A DNA stretch of 64,000 nt from contig FODP01000001.1 of NCBI GenBank assembly GCA_900110395.1, forward strand, positions 124,001 to 188,000, in the 5' to 3' direction. The DNA is from Rhodospirillales bacterium URHD0017. GTDB lineage: Bacteria > Pseudomonadota > Alphaproteobacteria > Reyranellales > Reyranellaceae. Each line of letters begins with the position of its first letter. Position 1 is the first letter of the stretch. The position numbers were made by a program, and so were the translations under genes. Of the stretch, positions 8,371 through 15,421 are shown in pieces. The notes under the pieces were generated by a model. It had not been told where the DNA came from, made no database searches, and saw only the letters and a program-made list of their open reading frames with translations.

Positions 8371-9434
8371 GTGAAGGAGCGGATGGTGGTCGCGTCCGCC
8401 CTGTCGCCGTCGGTTTGCGGATCGTAGTAGATCGCAAGCTGCGACTTGGTCACGCGACCCGGCTGCGAGGCCTGCTTCAGCAGCCAATGCAGGCCGGAGG
8501 GCCCGCCGAGCCGCAGGGCGCCGGCCGCGAGCAGGCGCTTGAGCGGATTGCTCGGCGGGTTGGAGACGAAGTAGCCCTCGCCGCCCCACAACCAGTAGGC
8601 ATCTTTCAGAATCGGCACCAGGGCGCGCGCTTCCGGCAGGCCGGAGAGAGCGATCAGCAGCGCCATGAAGCCGTTGCGCATGGCCGGCGCGAAGATCTCG
8701 TGCTCCGGATGGGAGAGCAGCAGCTGCGACCATTTCAGCCGGTATTGCGCCGCCGACAGCGGCCGGCGCAGCGTCGTCGCCGACGACACACGCTCGCCCT
8801 GATGGACGCGATAGTAGGCCATGCCGACAGGGCGGCCGACGATCTGCGCGCCGGCAAGGATGCAGCGGCCGAAGAAATCGCTGTCGCCGTTCGCCGAAAG
8901 ACGCTCGTCCCACTTCACCTTGGCGAGCAAGGTAGTGGGCCAGAGCAGCGAATGGCCGCATATGGTGCCTTCGCCCATCGGCTCCAGGATCTCGGCCAGG
9001 GTCTCGAGGCTGCGACGGTCGGGCGGTGCGCAGACGATCGGTCCGACCCGCACCTTGTCGGCCATGACGGTGAAGCGCCGCCAACGGCCAGACACGACGG
9101 CGCCCCTCGGGGCATCCTTCGACGCCTTGACCAGCGATTCGACGTGTTCGGGGTGGAGCACGTCGTCATCGTCGAGGAACAGGATCCAGTCGCCGGTCGC
9201 CGCCACGATGCCGGCATTTCGAGCGGCGCTCGGGCCGCGCGCCGTCTCGTGCTTGATGACACGCGCCTCGGGGAACTCGGCGGCCAGCATGGCGAGCGTG
9301 TTGTCGGTCGACGCTTCGTCGACGACCACCAGCTCCTTGTCGGGCCATGCCTGATCGCGCGCGCTGCGCAGCGCCTGGCGCAGCCAATCCCGGCGATTGC
9401 GGGTCGGTACGATGATGGAGACCTTGTCGCTCAA
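8367..9434 (-). CDS. Family 2 glycosyltransferase (GT-A)
   Basis: 355 residues, starting MSDKVSIIVPTRNRRDWLR. It has GT-A family 2 hallmarks in order: VSIIVPTRNR, ELVVVDEASTDNT, GPSAARNAGI, and the metal/donor DXD in WILFLDDDDVL. The acceptor region holds ANGDSDFFGRCILAG. It is the first gene of the - strand operon 9434 to 4132 and overlaps the next gene by four bases. It lies divergent from a GT4 gene across a ~115-base gap that presumably carries both promoters. Its sugar is unknown. Confidence 0.88.
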   Translation of the reverse strand: MSDKVSIIVPTRNRRDWLRQALRSARDQAWPDKELVVVDEASTDNTLAMLAAEFPEARVIKHETARGPSAARNAGIVAATGDWILFLDDDDVLHPEHVESLVKASKDAPRGAVVSGRWRRFTVMADKVRVGPIVCAPPDRRSLETLAEILEPMGEGTICGHSLLWPTTLLAKVKWDERLSANGDSDFFGRCILAGAQIVGRPVGMAYYRVHQGERVSSATTLRRPLSAAQYRLKWSQLLLSHPEHEIFAPAMRNGFMALLIALSGLPEARALVPILKDAYWLWGGEGYFVSNPPSNPLKRLLAAGALRLGGPSGLHWLLKQASQPGRVTKSQLAIYYDPQTDGDRADATTIRSFT

Positions 9435-9550
9435 GACGTCACGTCGCCCGGACCTGCTTCATGCTGAGAGGCCATTCCACGCTTACCTATGCTATTGAAC
9501 GCGGCGATCCTGCAAGCCCCCGCGCGAACCGGTTGGCGCACAGGTACCGG

Positions 9551-10729
9551 ATGGACGAGCCTTTGCGCCTTCTTCACGTCGTTCCGACCTATCTGCCCGC
9601 CCTGCGGTACGGTGGCCCGATCCGTTCGGTCCACGCGCTTTGCCGGGCCCTGGCGGCGGCAGGCCACGACGTGCATGTCTTCACGACCAATGTCGACGGG
9701 CCTGGTGACAGCGACGTGCCGCTTGGGCGCCCGGTCGATCTCGAGGGCGTCAAGGTCACGTACTTTCCGAGCAGTACGCTGCGTCGGCTCTATTGGTCAC
9801 CGCCGATGCGCCGCGCCCTTGCGGCGTCGGTCGACGGCTTCGACGTCGTGCATCTGCATGCCGTCTATCTCTGGCCGATCTGGGCCGCAGCACGCGCCGC
9901 CCGCGCGCAGGGTGTGCCGTACGTCATCTCGCCGCGTGGCATGCTCGTGCCCGAGCTGATCCGCCGCAAGAGCCGGTGGGTGAAGGCGGCGTGGATCGCA
10001 ATGGTCGAGCGCGCCAACCTCGAGGCGGCTGCTGCCATCCATACGACCTCGTCGGTCGAGGCGGGCCACCTTGCCGGCTTCGGCTGGAAGCTGCCGCCCG
10101 TCGCCACCATCCCGCACGGTGTGGACGATCCGCCGCCGCCTTCCGCCGTGCCGCTGTCGGCCGACATCGCCGCCGCCATGGCGCAGGGGCCGCTGGTGCT
10201 GGCCTTCGGCCGGCTCAGTTGGGAGAAGGCCCTCGATCGGCTGATCGGAGCCCTGCCGCAGGCGCCGGCCGCGCAGGTCGTGCTGGCTGGCGACGACGCC
10301 GATGGCTACGCTGCATCGCTGGCGGCACAGGCACGCGCGCTCGGCGTCGACCGGCGGGTGACGATCGTGGCGCGCCACGTCGAGGGCGCCGACAAGGAGG
10401 CGCTGTTTGCTGCCGCGCGGGTGTTTGCCATGACCTCGCTGTCGGAGAATTTCGGCCTCGCCGCTTTCGAGGCGATGCGGCGGGGCGTGCCGGTACTGGC
10501 GACACCGGACGTCGGCATGTCGGAGATCGTGCGCGAGAGTGGCGGCGGTTGCGTCGTCGAGGCCGCGCCGGCTGCGATCGCGGCAGGCATCAACGCCATG
10601 CTCGACGATCCTGGCGGCAGTCGCGCCATGGGCGAGGCGGGGCGCGCTCATGTCGTGGCGCACTACGGCTGGCCCAGCGTGGCACGCCGCATGGCCGATC
10701 TCTATGGCTCGGTTGCCGAACGGCCATGA
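9551..10729 (+). CDS. Family 4 glycosyltransferase
   Basis: 392 residues from ATG 9551 (MDEPLRLLHVVPTYLPALRYGG); the reading frame is open to 9461 but 9551 begins exactly at the GT-B first strand. N-domain: GGPIRSVHALCRALAAAGH. C-domain: LAFGRLSWEKALDRLI and the EX7E motif in SLSENFGLAAFEAMRRG, then VPVLATPDVGMSEIV. It resembles mannosyl/glucosyl transferases of EPS loci. The stop overlaps the next start as ATGA, so the two enzymes are co-translated. Confidence 0.87.
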   Translation: MDEPLRLLHVVPTYLPALRYGGPIRSVHALCRALAAAGHDVHVFTTNVDGPGDSDVPLGRPVDLEGVKVTYFPSSTLRRLYWSPPMRRALAASVDGFDVVHLHAVYLWPIWAAARAARAQGVPYVISPRGMLVPELIRRKSRWVKAAWIAMVERANLEAAAAIHTTSSVEAGHLAGFGWKLPPVATIPHGVDDPPPPSAVPLSADIAAAMAQGPLVLAFGRLSWEKALDRLIGALPQAPAAQVVLAGDDADGYAASLAAQARALGVDRRVTIVARHVEGADKEALFAAARVFAMTSLSENFGLAAFEAMRRGVPVLATPDVGMSEIVRESGGGCVVEAAPAAIAAGINAMLDDPGGSRAMGEAGRAHVVAHYGWPSVARRMADLYGSVAERP

Positions 10730-11892
10730 TGGACCTGCTTGCTCAAAGCCCGTTCGACGTGGCGACCGAGCGCCGGGTGGTCATCATCGCCGACTGGCTG
10801 CCGCCCGATTTCGGCGCCGTCGGCCAGTACATGCAATTGCGCGCCCAAAGTCTGGCCGAGCGGGGCCATGACGTGACGCTGATCGGCCTCTCATCCGGTG
10901 CCGGCTCGGTACGGCGCGAAGCAAGAGGGAAGGGCACCCTGACGGAGGTGCGGCTGGCGGCGCGGCCGGTGCCGCGCGGTTCGCTGCTCAGCCGGTTGTT
11001 GTGGACGCTGTGGACCGACCTGCGCCTGGTCATGGCGGGCTTTCGTGACCTGCGCGCCGCCGACGGCGTGTTGTTCACCGGTTCGCCGCCATTCATGATC
11101 CATCTTCTGGCGCCGGTGAAGTTCCTGTGGCGCGGCCGCCTGGTTTACCGCATCACCGACTTCCATCCTGAATGCCTGATCGCCGCGCAGTCCCGTCCGT
11201 CGCGCGCGCTCGCCCTGTTGCTCACACTCACCAATTTCTGGCGGCGGCGCATCGACGGCTTCGAGGTGCTGGGCATCGATCAGAAGCGGCGTCTCAGCGC
11301 GACGGGCGTAGTGCCGGAACGGATCGCCCTGGTGCGCGATGGCTCACCGGTCTCGTTCACCGGCAGTGAAGCCCCAGAACCCTTGCCGGCGGCATTGGTC
11401 GGTTCATGCGTGCTGCTCTACGCCGGCAACTACGGCGTGGCCCATGAGGTCGATACGGTCGCCGAGGGCTATGCGGGCCATCACCGTGAAGGCAGCGGCC
11501 GCGTGCGACTGTGGCTGAGCGCGACCGGCGCCGGCGCAGACGATCTTGCGCGACGGCTGGCGGCAGAGGGTCTGCCGTTCCATCGCTCGCCGCCCGTGCC
11601 AATCGAACGATTGGCTGGCCTTCTGCGCGCTCCCGATGCGCATCTCGTGACCTTGAAGGACGGGTTCATCGGCTATGTCATGCCGTCGAAGATCTATGCC
11701 TGCATCGAATCGGGTCGGCCGACCCTGTTCGTCGGCAGTGCCGATTCGGACGTCGATCTCCTTGCCCGCACGGCCAAGGCGGGATATTGGCGCGTGCCGT
11801 GCGGAGATGCCGCGGGGTTTGCCGACGCCCTTGAGCAGATTGCCGACAGCACCAATCGCGTCGGCGGTGCAAAAAACCGTCTTCCGAGTTGA
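10726..11892 (+). CDS. GT4-like glycosyltransferase (WbuB/WcaI-like)
   Basis: 388 residues from ATG 10726 (ATG-ATG doublet), overlapping the upstream stop. The N-domain has RVVIIADWLPPDFGAVGQY and GVLFTGSPPFMIHLLAP, then YRITDFHPECLIA, a DFHPE-type motif seen in WbuB-like transferases. The C-domain has VLLYAGNYGVAHEVDTV and GYVMPSKIYACIESGRPTL, the PSK donor-site signature. Likely adds an amino- or deoxy-sugar to the repeat unit. It is the last gene before a regulatory gap and the secretion genes. Confidence 0.75.
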   Translation: MMDLLAQSPFDVATERRVVIIADWLPPDFGAVGQYMQLRAQSLAERGHDVTLIGLSSGAGSVRREARGKGTLTEVRLAARPVPRGSLLSRLLWTLWTDLRLVMAGFRDLRAADGVLFTGSPPFMIHLLAPVKFLWRGRLVYRITDFHPECLIAAQSRPSRALALLLTLTNFWRRRIDGFEVLGIDQKRRLSATGVVPERIALVRDGSPVSFTGSEAPEPLPAALVGSCVLLYAGNYGVAHEVDTVAEGYAGHHREGSGRVRLWLSATGAGADDLARRLAAEGLPFHRSPPVPIERLAGLLRAPDAHLVTLKDGFIGYVMPSKIYACIESGRPTLFVGSADSDVDLLARTAKAGYWRVPCGDAAGFADALEQIADSTNRVGGAKNRLPS

Positions 11893-12277
11893 TTTTTTGC
11901 TTTAGGAAAATCCTATATAATATTGATTTTCCGAAATAAAATTCGTAAAATGCGATTCGTTCTATTTCCTGCGTTGACGCTGCAGTTAATTTTGGTATGA
12001 CTATGGGCGACGACGCCAGGCGCGGCCTTCAAGCCGCATTGCCCGGCGAATAGTATATGTGCCTGTTTTGATTGGGCTTTTAGGGCGTCCGACATGAATA
12101 CTGCCGAACCTCTACCGATGCCTGCAAGCCGCCAAGGTCTTGGCTTGCTGGGTGCAATTCGGTATTTTGGCAGCAAGCTTGGATGGGACCCGCTTCGACG
12201 GGAAGCGGGCCGAGTCGTCGTCAACATTCGGATTTGGGCTGCAACGGCGGAGTGCCGCGGCGCCAGGATTGGTCCAT
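11893..12277. other. AT-rich intergenic region ahead of the secretion genes
   Basis: 385 bases separating the glycosyltransferases from the repeat-protein gene. The first 60 bases are much richer in A/T than any neighbour and hold a dyad (separate entry). Short open frames here (for example from ATG 12094) lack a good ribosome site and read through the start of the next gene, so I do not call them. Probably the promoter and leader of the 12278 transcription unit. Confidence 0.5.
11905..11932. promoter_or_regulatory. 8-bp inverted repeat enclosing TATAAT
   Basis: GGAAAATC (11905-11912) and GATTTTCC (11925-11932) form a perfect dyad with a 12-base spacer that contains TATAAT (11916-11921). A T6 run lies just upstream. 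Such a layout suits a repressor site over a -10 element; a convincing -35 at standard spacing is not visible, so promoter function is inferred. Confidence 0.35.
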
Positions 12278-13189
12278 ATGACTAAAATTGCACTTCGGGC
12301 GCAGTGTGTTGCGGCAGTGTCCGTTTTGCTAATGGCGGCATCGGCGCAAGCGCAGGAGCAGGCACAGGGCCAGCCGGCGCCGGCCCAACAAGCCCAGGCC
12401 GAGCAGGCTCAGGGCCCGGCCGGCACCCAGCAGGGCAACCAAGGCGAACAGGGCCAGGGGCCACAGCAGGGGGCAGGGCCGCTGCAAGGCGGAGGGCCGC
12501 TGCAGGGCGCGGGTCCATTGCAAGGTGCAGGACCGACGCAGGTGACGCCGCCTGCCGGCGCGCCCGGCGCACAACAGACCGCGGGTCCCTCGCAGGGCGG
12601 TGGACCACTCCAGGGCGGTGGGCCACTCCAGGGCGCCGGTCCGCTTCAGGGCGCTGGTCCGCTTCAGGGCGCCGGACCGTTGCAAGGTGCCGGGCCATTG
12701 CAGAGCGCTGGTCCGCTCCAGAGCGCTGGCCCATTGCAGAGCGCCGGCCCGCTGCAGGGTGCGAGCCCGTTGCAGAACATCGCGCCGATGGCCATGCCGG
12801 CCGGCCTCAACATCGCGGCGCCGGCGCTGGCCCCAGGCTTCGCGCCCGGCCAGGCGAATGCGCCCGTGCTGGCGCTGACGCCGTCGCAGATCACGACGCT
12901 GGGCAGCGGCAACGCGACGTCGATTAATCAGCTGCTGGCGCAGCTCGTTGGCGGCAACATGACGAACCAGCAGCTGGCGGCTCTGGTCAATACTCTGGTG
13001 ACGCCGACGGCGCCAATACAGCCGTCGCTGCCGCCTCTGGGACTGCCACCGATCAGCACGCCTACGCCTACGCCTGCACCTCCGGTCACTACCGGCGGCC
13101 CACCTGTGGCGCCGACGGTGCCGTCAACGGCGCCGCTGCCGCCGACTTCTTATGAAAACCCGAACACAAACAAAGCCAGCCCCACGTAG
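12278..13189 (+). CDS. Exported low-complexity protein with GPLQGA hexapeptide repeats
   Basis: 303 residues from ATG 12278 (MTKIALRAQCVAAVSVLLMA). A Sec signal peptide ends at about residue 25 (ASAQA/QEQ). The mature protein starts with a Gln/Ala-rich stretch, then two blocks of hexapeptides of the form GAGPLQ, GGGPLQ or SAGPLQ (four units, then eleven). A hydrophobic Ala/Pro part follows, then TPSQITTLGSGNATSINQLL with a helical Asn/Gln-rich segment, and a Pro-rich tail. No known domain is recognised. Its place between glycosyltransferases and the outer-membrane barrel suggests a matrix or envelope protein linked to polysaccharide export; this is inference. Confidence 0.7.
   Translation: MTKIALRAQCVAAVSVLLMAASAQAQEQAQGQPAPAQQAQAEQAQGPAGTQQGNQGEQGQGPQQGAGPLQGGGPLQGAGPLQGAGPTQVTPPAGAPGAQQTAGPSQGGGPLQGGGPLQGAGPLQGAGPLQGAGPLQGAGPLQSAGPLQSAGPLQSAGPLQGASPLQNIAPMAMPAGLNIAAPALAPGFAPGQANAPVLALTPSQITTLGSGNATSINQLLAQLVGGNMTNQQLAALVNTLVTPTAPIQPSLPPLGLPPISTPTPTPAPPVTTGGPPVAPTVPSTAPLPPTSYENPNTNKASPT
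12470..12775 (+). repeat. 18-bp minisatellite coding GPLQ(G/S)A units
   Basis: Two arrays of 18-bp units in frame: 12470-12541 (4 units) and 12578-12775 (11 units), separated by 36 bases coding VTPPAGAPGAQQ. Third codon positions vary between units, so the array is not purely recent, but three consecutive SAGPLQ units are near identical. No unique spacers exist, so it is not a CRISPR. Confidence 0.85.
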
Positions 13190-13259
13190 CGTCCGTGGTC
13201 TGAGGCACAGCTTCGTTCAGCCGACGCTTGCACCGTTGCCGGGGTGGCCTGCTAGTCCC

Positions 13260-14609
13260 ATGACGATTCGTGCGTCTCGCACTCGGTTCGTTTGGACTCC
13301 CGTCGTGGGCTGGGTGCTGTTGTCGTGCGCGGCAACGGCTGCCTATGGCCAGGTGGAAACGATCTCGCCGGCCAGGCAGACCCTGGATCAGCAGACGCCG
13401 CAGGTCGATCTTCCCGACGCCTCGGCGTCGACCGGCACCGCGCCTGCCGAGAGGGGAAACGACCTCGGCATCAGCGTCGGCGCGTTCACGCTGTTTCCCC
13501 AGCTCGACCTCAGTCCGGGATATGACGACAACGTCTTCGCGACGACCACGGCGCCCGTCGGCTCGGCGGTGGTCGTGGTGCGTCCGTCGCTCGAGCTACG
13601 GTCGGAATGGCTCAATCATTCGCTGCGGCTGCTGGCCAACGGCGGTTTCGGGTTTTATGCCAACGCGCCGACCCAGAACTTCCAGAACTACCTCATCCAG
13701 GCCGACGGCAAGCTCGACATCCGCAACGATATCTATGCGACCGCCTTGATCGGCTTCCGCCGCTACACCGAAGCGCTCGGCACGCCGAACGTGTCGTTCG
13801 CCCAGCAGCCGACCGTGGTCGATTCCGTGCCGGTCGAACTCGGCTACTATCAGAGGTTCAATCGGCTTTTCTACCAGCTCAACGTCGCGGCAACGCGATA
13901 CTGGTACTACGACTACAGCACGATCACGTCGCTGGGGCTGCCGGCGGCAAGCCGAGACCGCATCGAATTCGATGAACGCCTCAAGATCGGTTACGAGGTC
14001 AGCGAAGACGTCGCGTTGTTCATTGCGCCGGTAATCAACCAACGCCGCTACGTCGACACGGTGAACTCGGCCGGCCAGCAACGCGATTCGACCGGCTGGG
14101 GTATCAGCGTCGGTGCCTCCTATAGTCTCGGGGCCAAGACGAGCTTGGAGGGCTCCGTCGGTCTGACCAGCCAGACCTATACCGCCTCGGGGACAACGAC
14201 GTCGGCCACCGTGTTCTCCCTCGGTGGCACATGGAACGGCTACGAGCCGCTGATCGTGCGGCCGACACTGTCGCGCACCATCAACGAATCGGCCCTGTCC
14301 AACTATCAAAACTACGTGTCGACCGTCGTCGGCATCGACTTCACCTACGACATCCACTACCCGTGGAAAGCCGTCGGCGGCATTTCCTACAATACCGCCG
14401 ACTACACGCCGGCGCCGGGCGTTTCAGGCGTCAATCCGCGGACGGACACCTTCGTCAAGGCGTCGATCGGGCTTCTCTACGAAGTCCGTCCGCAGTATTC
14501 GATCGGGCCGCTGTACGAATACTCGCAAGGGTCGTCGAGCGACGTGGCGGCAGGCGGGCCGCAGTACAGCCGGAACTTTTTTGCCATTCGCTTGGTTGCC
14601 AGACGGTGA
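13260..14609 (+). CDS. Outer-membrane beta-barrel protein, EPS-associated (BBP2-like)
   Basis: 449 residues from ATG 13260; the frame is open upstream into the previous gene but a signal peptide (FVWTPVVGWVLLSCAATAAYGQ) begins near 13260. The mature part opens with FTLFPQLDLSPGYDDNVFA and is built of alternating aromatic strands (LELRSEWLNHSLRLLANGG, FGFYA) ending in an R-rich strand AIRLVARR, as in the 'putative beta-barrel porin 2' family found beside wza/wzc-type genes. It is a paralog of the gene at 21514 (same RSxW..H..L.A.GGFG core). Likely an outer-membrane conduit or scaffold for polysaccharide release. Confidence 0.75.
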   Translation: MTIRASRTRFVWTPVVGWVLLSCAATAAYGQVETISPARQTLDQQTPQVDLPDASASTGTAPAERGNDLGISVGAFTLFPQLDLSPGYDDNVFATTTAPVGSAVVVVRPSLELRSEWLNHSLRLLANGGFGFYANAPTQNFQNYLIQADGKLDIRNDIYATALIGFRRYTEALGTPNVSFAQQPTVVDSVPVELGYYQRFNRLFYQLNVAATRYWYYDYSTITSLGLPAASRDRIEFDERLKIGYEVSEDVALFIAPVINQRRYVDTVNSAGQQRDSTGWGISVGASYSLGAKTSLEGSVGLTSQTYTASGTTTSATVFSLGGTWNGYEPLIVRPTLSRTINESALSNYQNYVSTVVGIDFTYDIHYPWKAVGGISYNTADYTPAPGVSGVNPRTDTFVKASIGLLYEVRPQYSIGPLYEYSQGSSSDVAAGGPQYSRNFFAIRLVARR

Positions 14610-14622
14610 TGTCGTGAGGTCC

Positions 14623-15243
14623 ATGATCGCAATCCTCTTTCGGCTGTCGGCTGCCCTGCGTTGCGGGCTGGCGCTGCCGGCGGTCGTGCTCTCCCTGGGC
14701 CTGGCTGCCTGCGATCCCCAGCCGCCGCTGACCGTCAACACCCTGCAGCAGCCGTCCCAGAACACACAGACTCTCCGGATGGCCGAGTACCGGGTGGCGC
14801 CGGGCGATCGGGTGCGCGTGGTCGTGCTGTCGGACCCTGAGCTTTCGGGCGAATACGAGATCGATTCGGCCGGAATGATCTCCCCGCGCATGGCCGGCCG
14901 CGTCTCGGTCGTGGGCATGACCCCGACCGAGATAGAGGAGCTGCTGCGCACACGTTATCGCACTGACGGCCTCTTGCGCGTGGCCAGATTGAGTGTAGAC
15001 CTGGTGGCGCGTCGTCCTTTTTACATCCTGGGTGAGGTTAGTCGCCCCGGGTCGTTTCCCTATGTGTCGGGGATAAACGTGGCACAAGCCATAGCGATTG
15101 CCGGGGGCTTTACCCGCCGGGCGGCGAAGGCGCGTGTGACGATTCAGCGTTTCAACCAGACTCAGGGCATGGAGGAGACAGTCACGGAAGACAGTCCGGT
15201 GGGGCCGGGCGACATCATCCGTGTACCGGAGCGCTGGTTCTGA
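14623..15243 (+). CDS. Polysaccharide export lipoprotein, Wza-like, short form
   Basis: 206 residues from ATG 14623 (GTG 14614 is an alternative). A lipobox LSLGLAAC places the acylated Cys at residue 30. The Poly_export domain follows: YRVAPGDRVRVVVLSDPEL, GEYEIDSAGMISPRMAGRV, then the SLBB-like FYILGEVSRPGSFPYVSG and AQAIAIAGGFTRRA. It is about half the length of E. coli Wza, with one SLBB repeat and no C-terminal transmembrane helix, like the short GumB/ExoF class. It lies 13 bases after the beta-barrel gene and ahead of the Wzc-type kinase. Confidence 0.88.
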   Translation: MIAILFRLSAALRCGLALPAVVLSLGLAACDPQPPLTVNTLQQPSQNTQTLRMAEYRVAPGDRVRVVVLSDPELSGEYEIDSAGMISPRMAGRVSVVGMTPTEIEELLRTRYRTDGLLRVARLSVDLVARRPFYILGEVSRPGSFPYVSGINVAQAIAIAGGFTRRAAKARVTIQRFNQTQGMEETVTEDSPVGPGDIIRVPERWF

Positions 15244-15271
15244 TCCGGTTCTGATCCGGCTCTGATCTGGG
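15239..15271. repeat. Three 11-bp tandem repeats over a stop codon
   Basis: TCTGATCCGGT, TCTGATCCGGC and TCTGATCTGGG follow each other without spacer at 15239, 15250 and 15261. The first copy contains the TGA stop of the export lipoprotein gene. No open frame or hairpin explains them. Confidence 0.8.
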
Positions 15272-15421
15272 GTCGGCGTGTTGGCGTAAGCGTAGGCGTT
15301 TCCTGGGGAGGGCGGCGTGGGACCGCTCGACGAGGAGTGATCGACCAGACCGGCCTCGAAGGCGCGGCCGGTGTCGTTTGTGGGTGTGGCTGCGAGTATA
15401 CTTGTCGCGGAGTTTCGTGGG

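Noticed and set aside
12094..12285. 63-codon + frame ahead of the repeat-protein gene
   Set aside because: Poor ribosome site and overlaps the better supported start at 12278.
12470..12775. CRISPR-like array
   Set aside because: 18-bp units are contiguous and in frame with a protein; no unique spacers and no cas genes.
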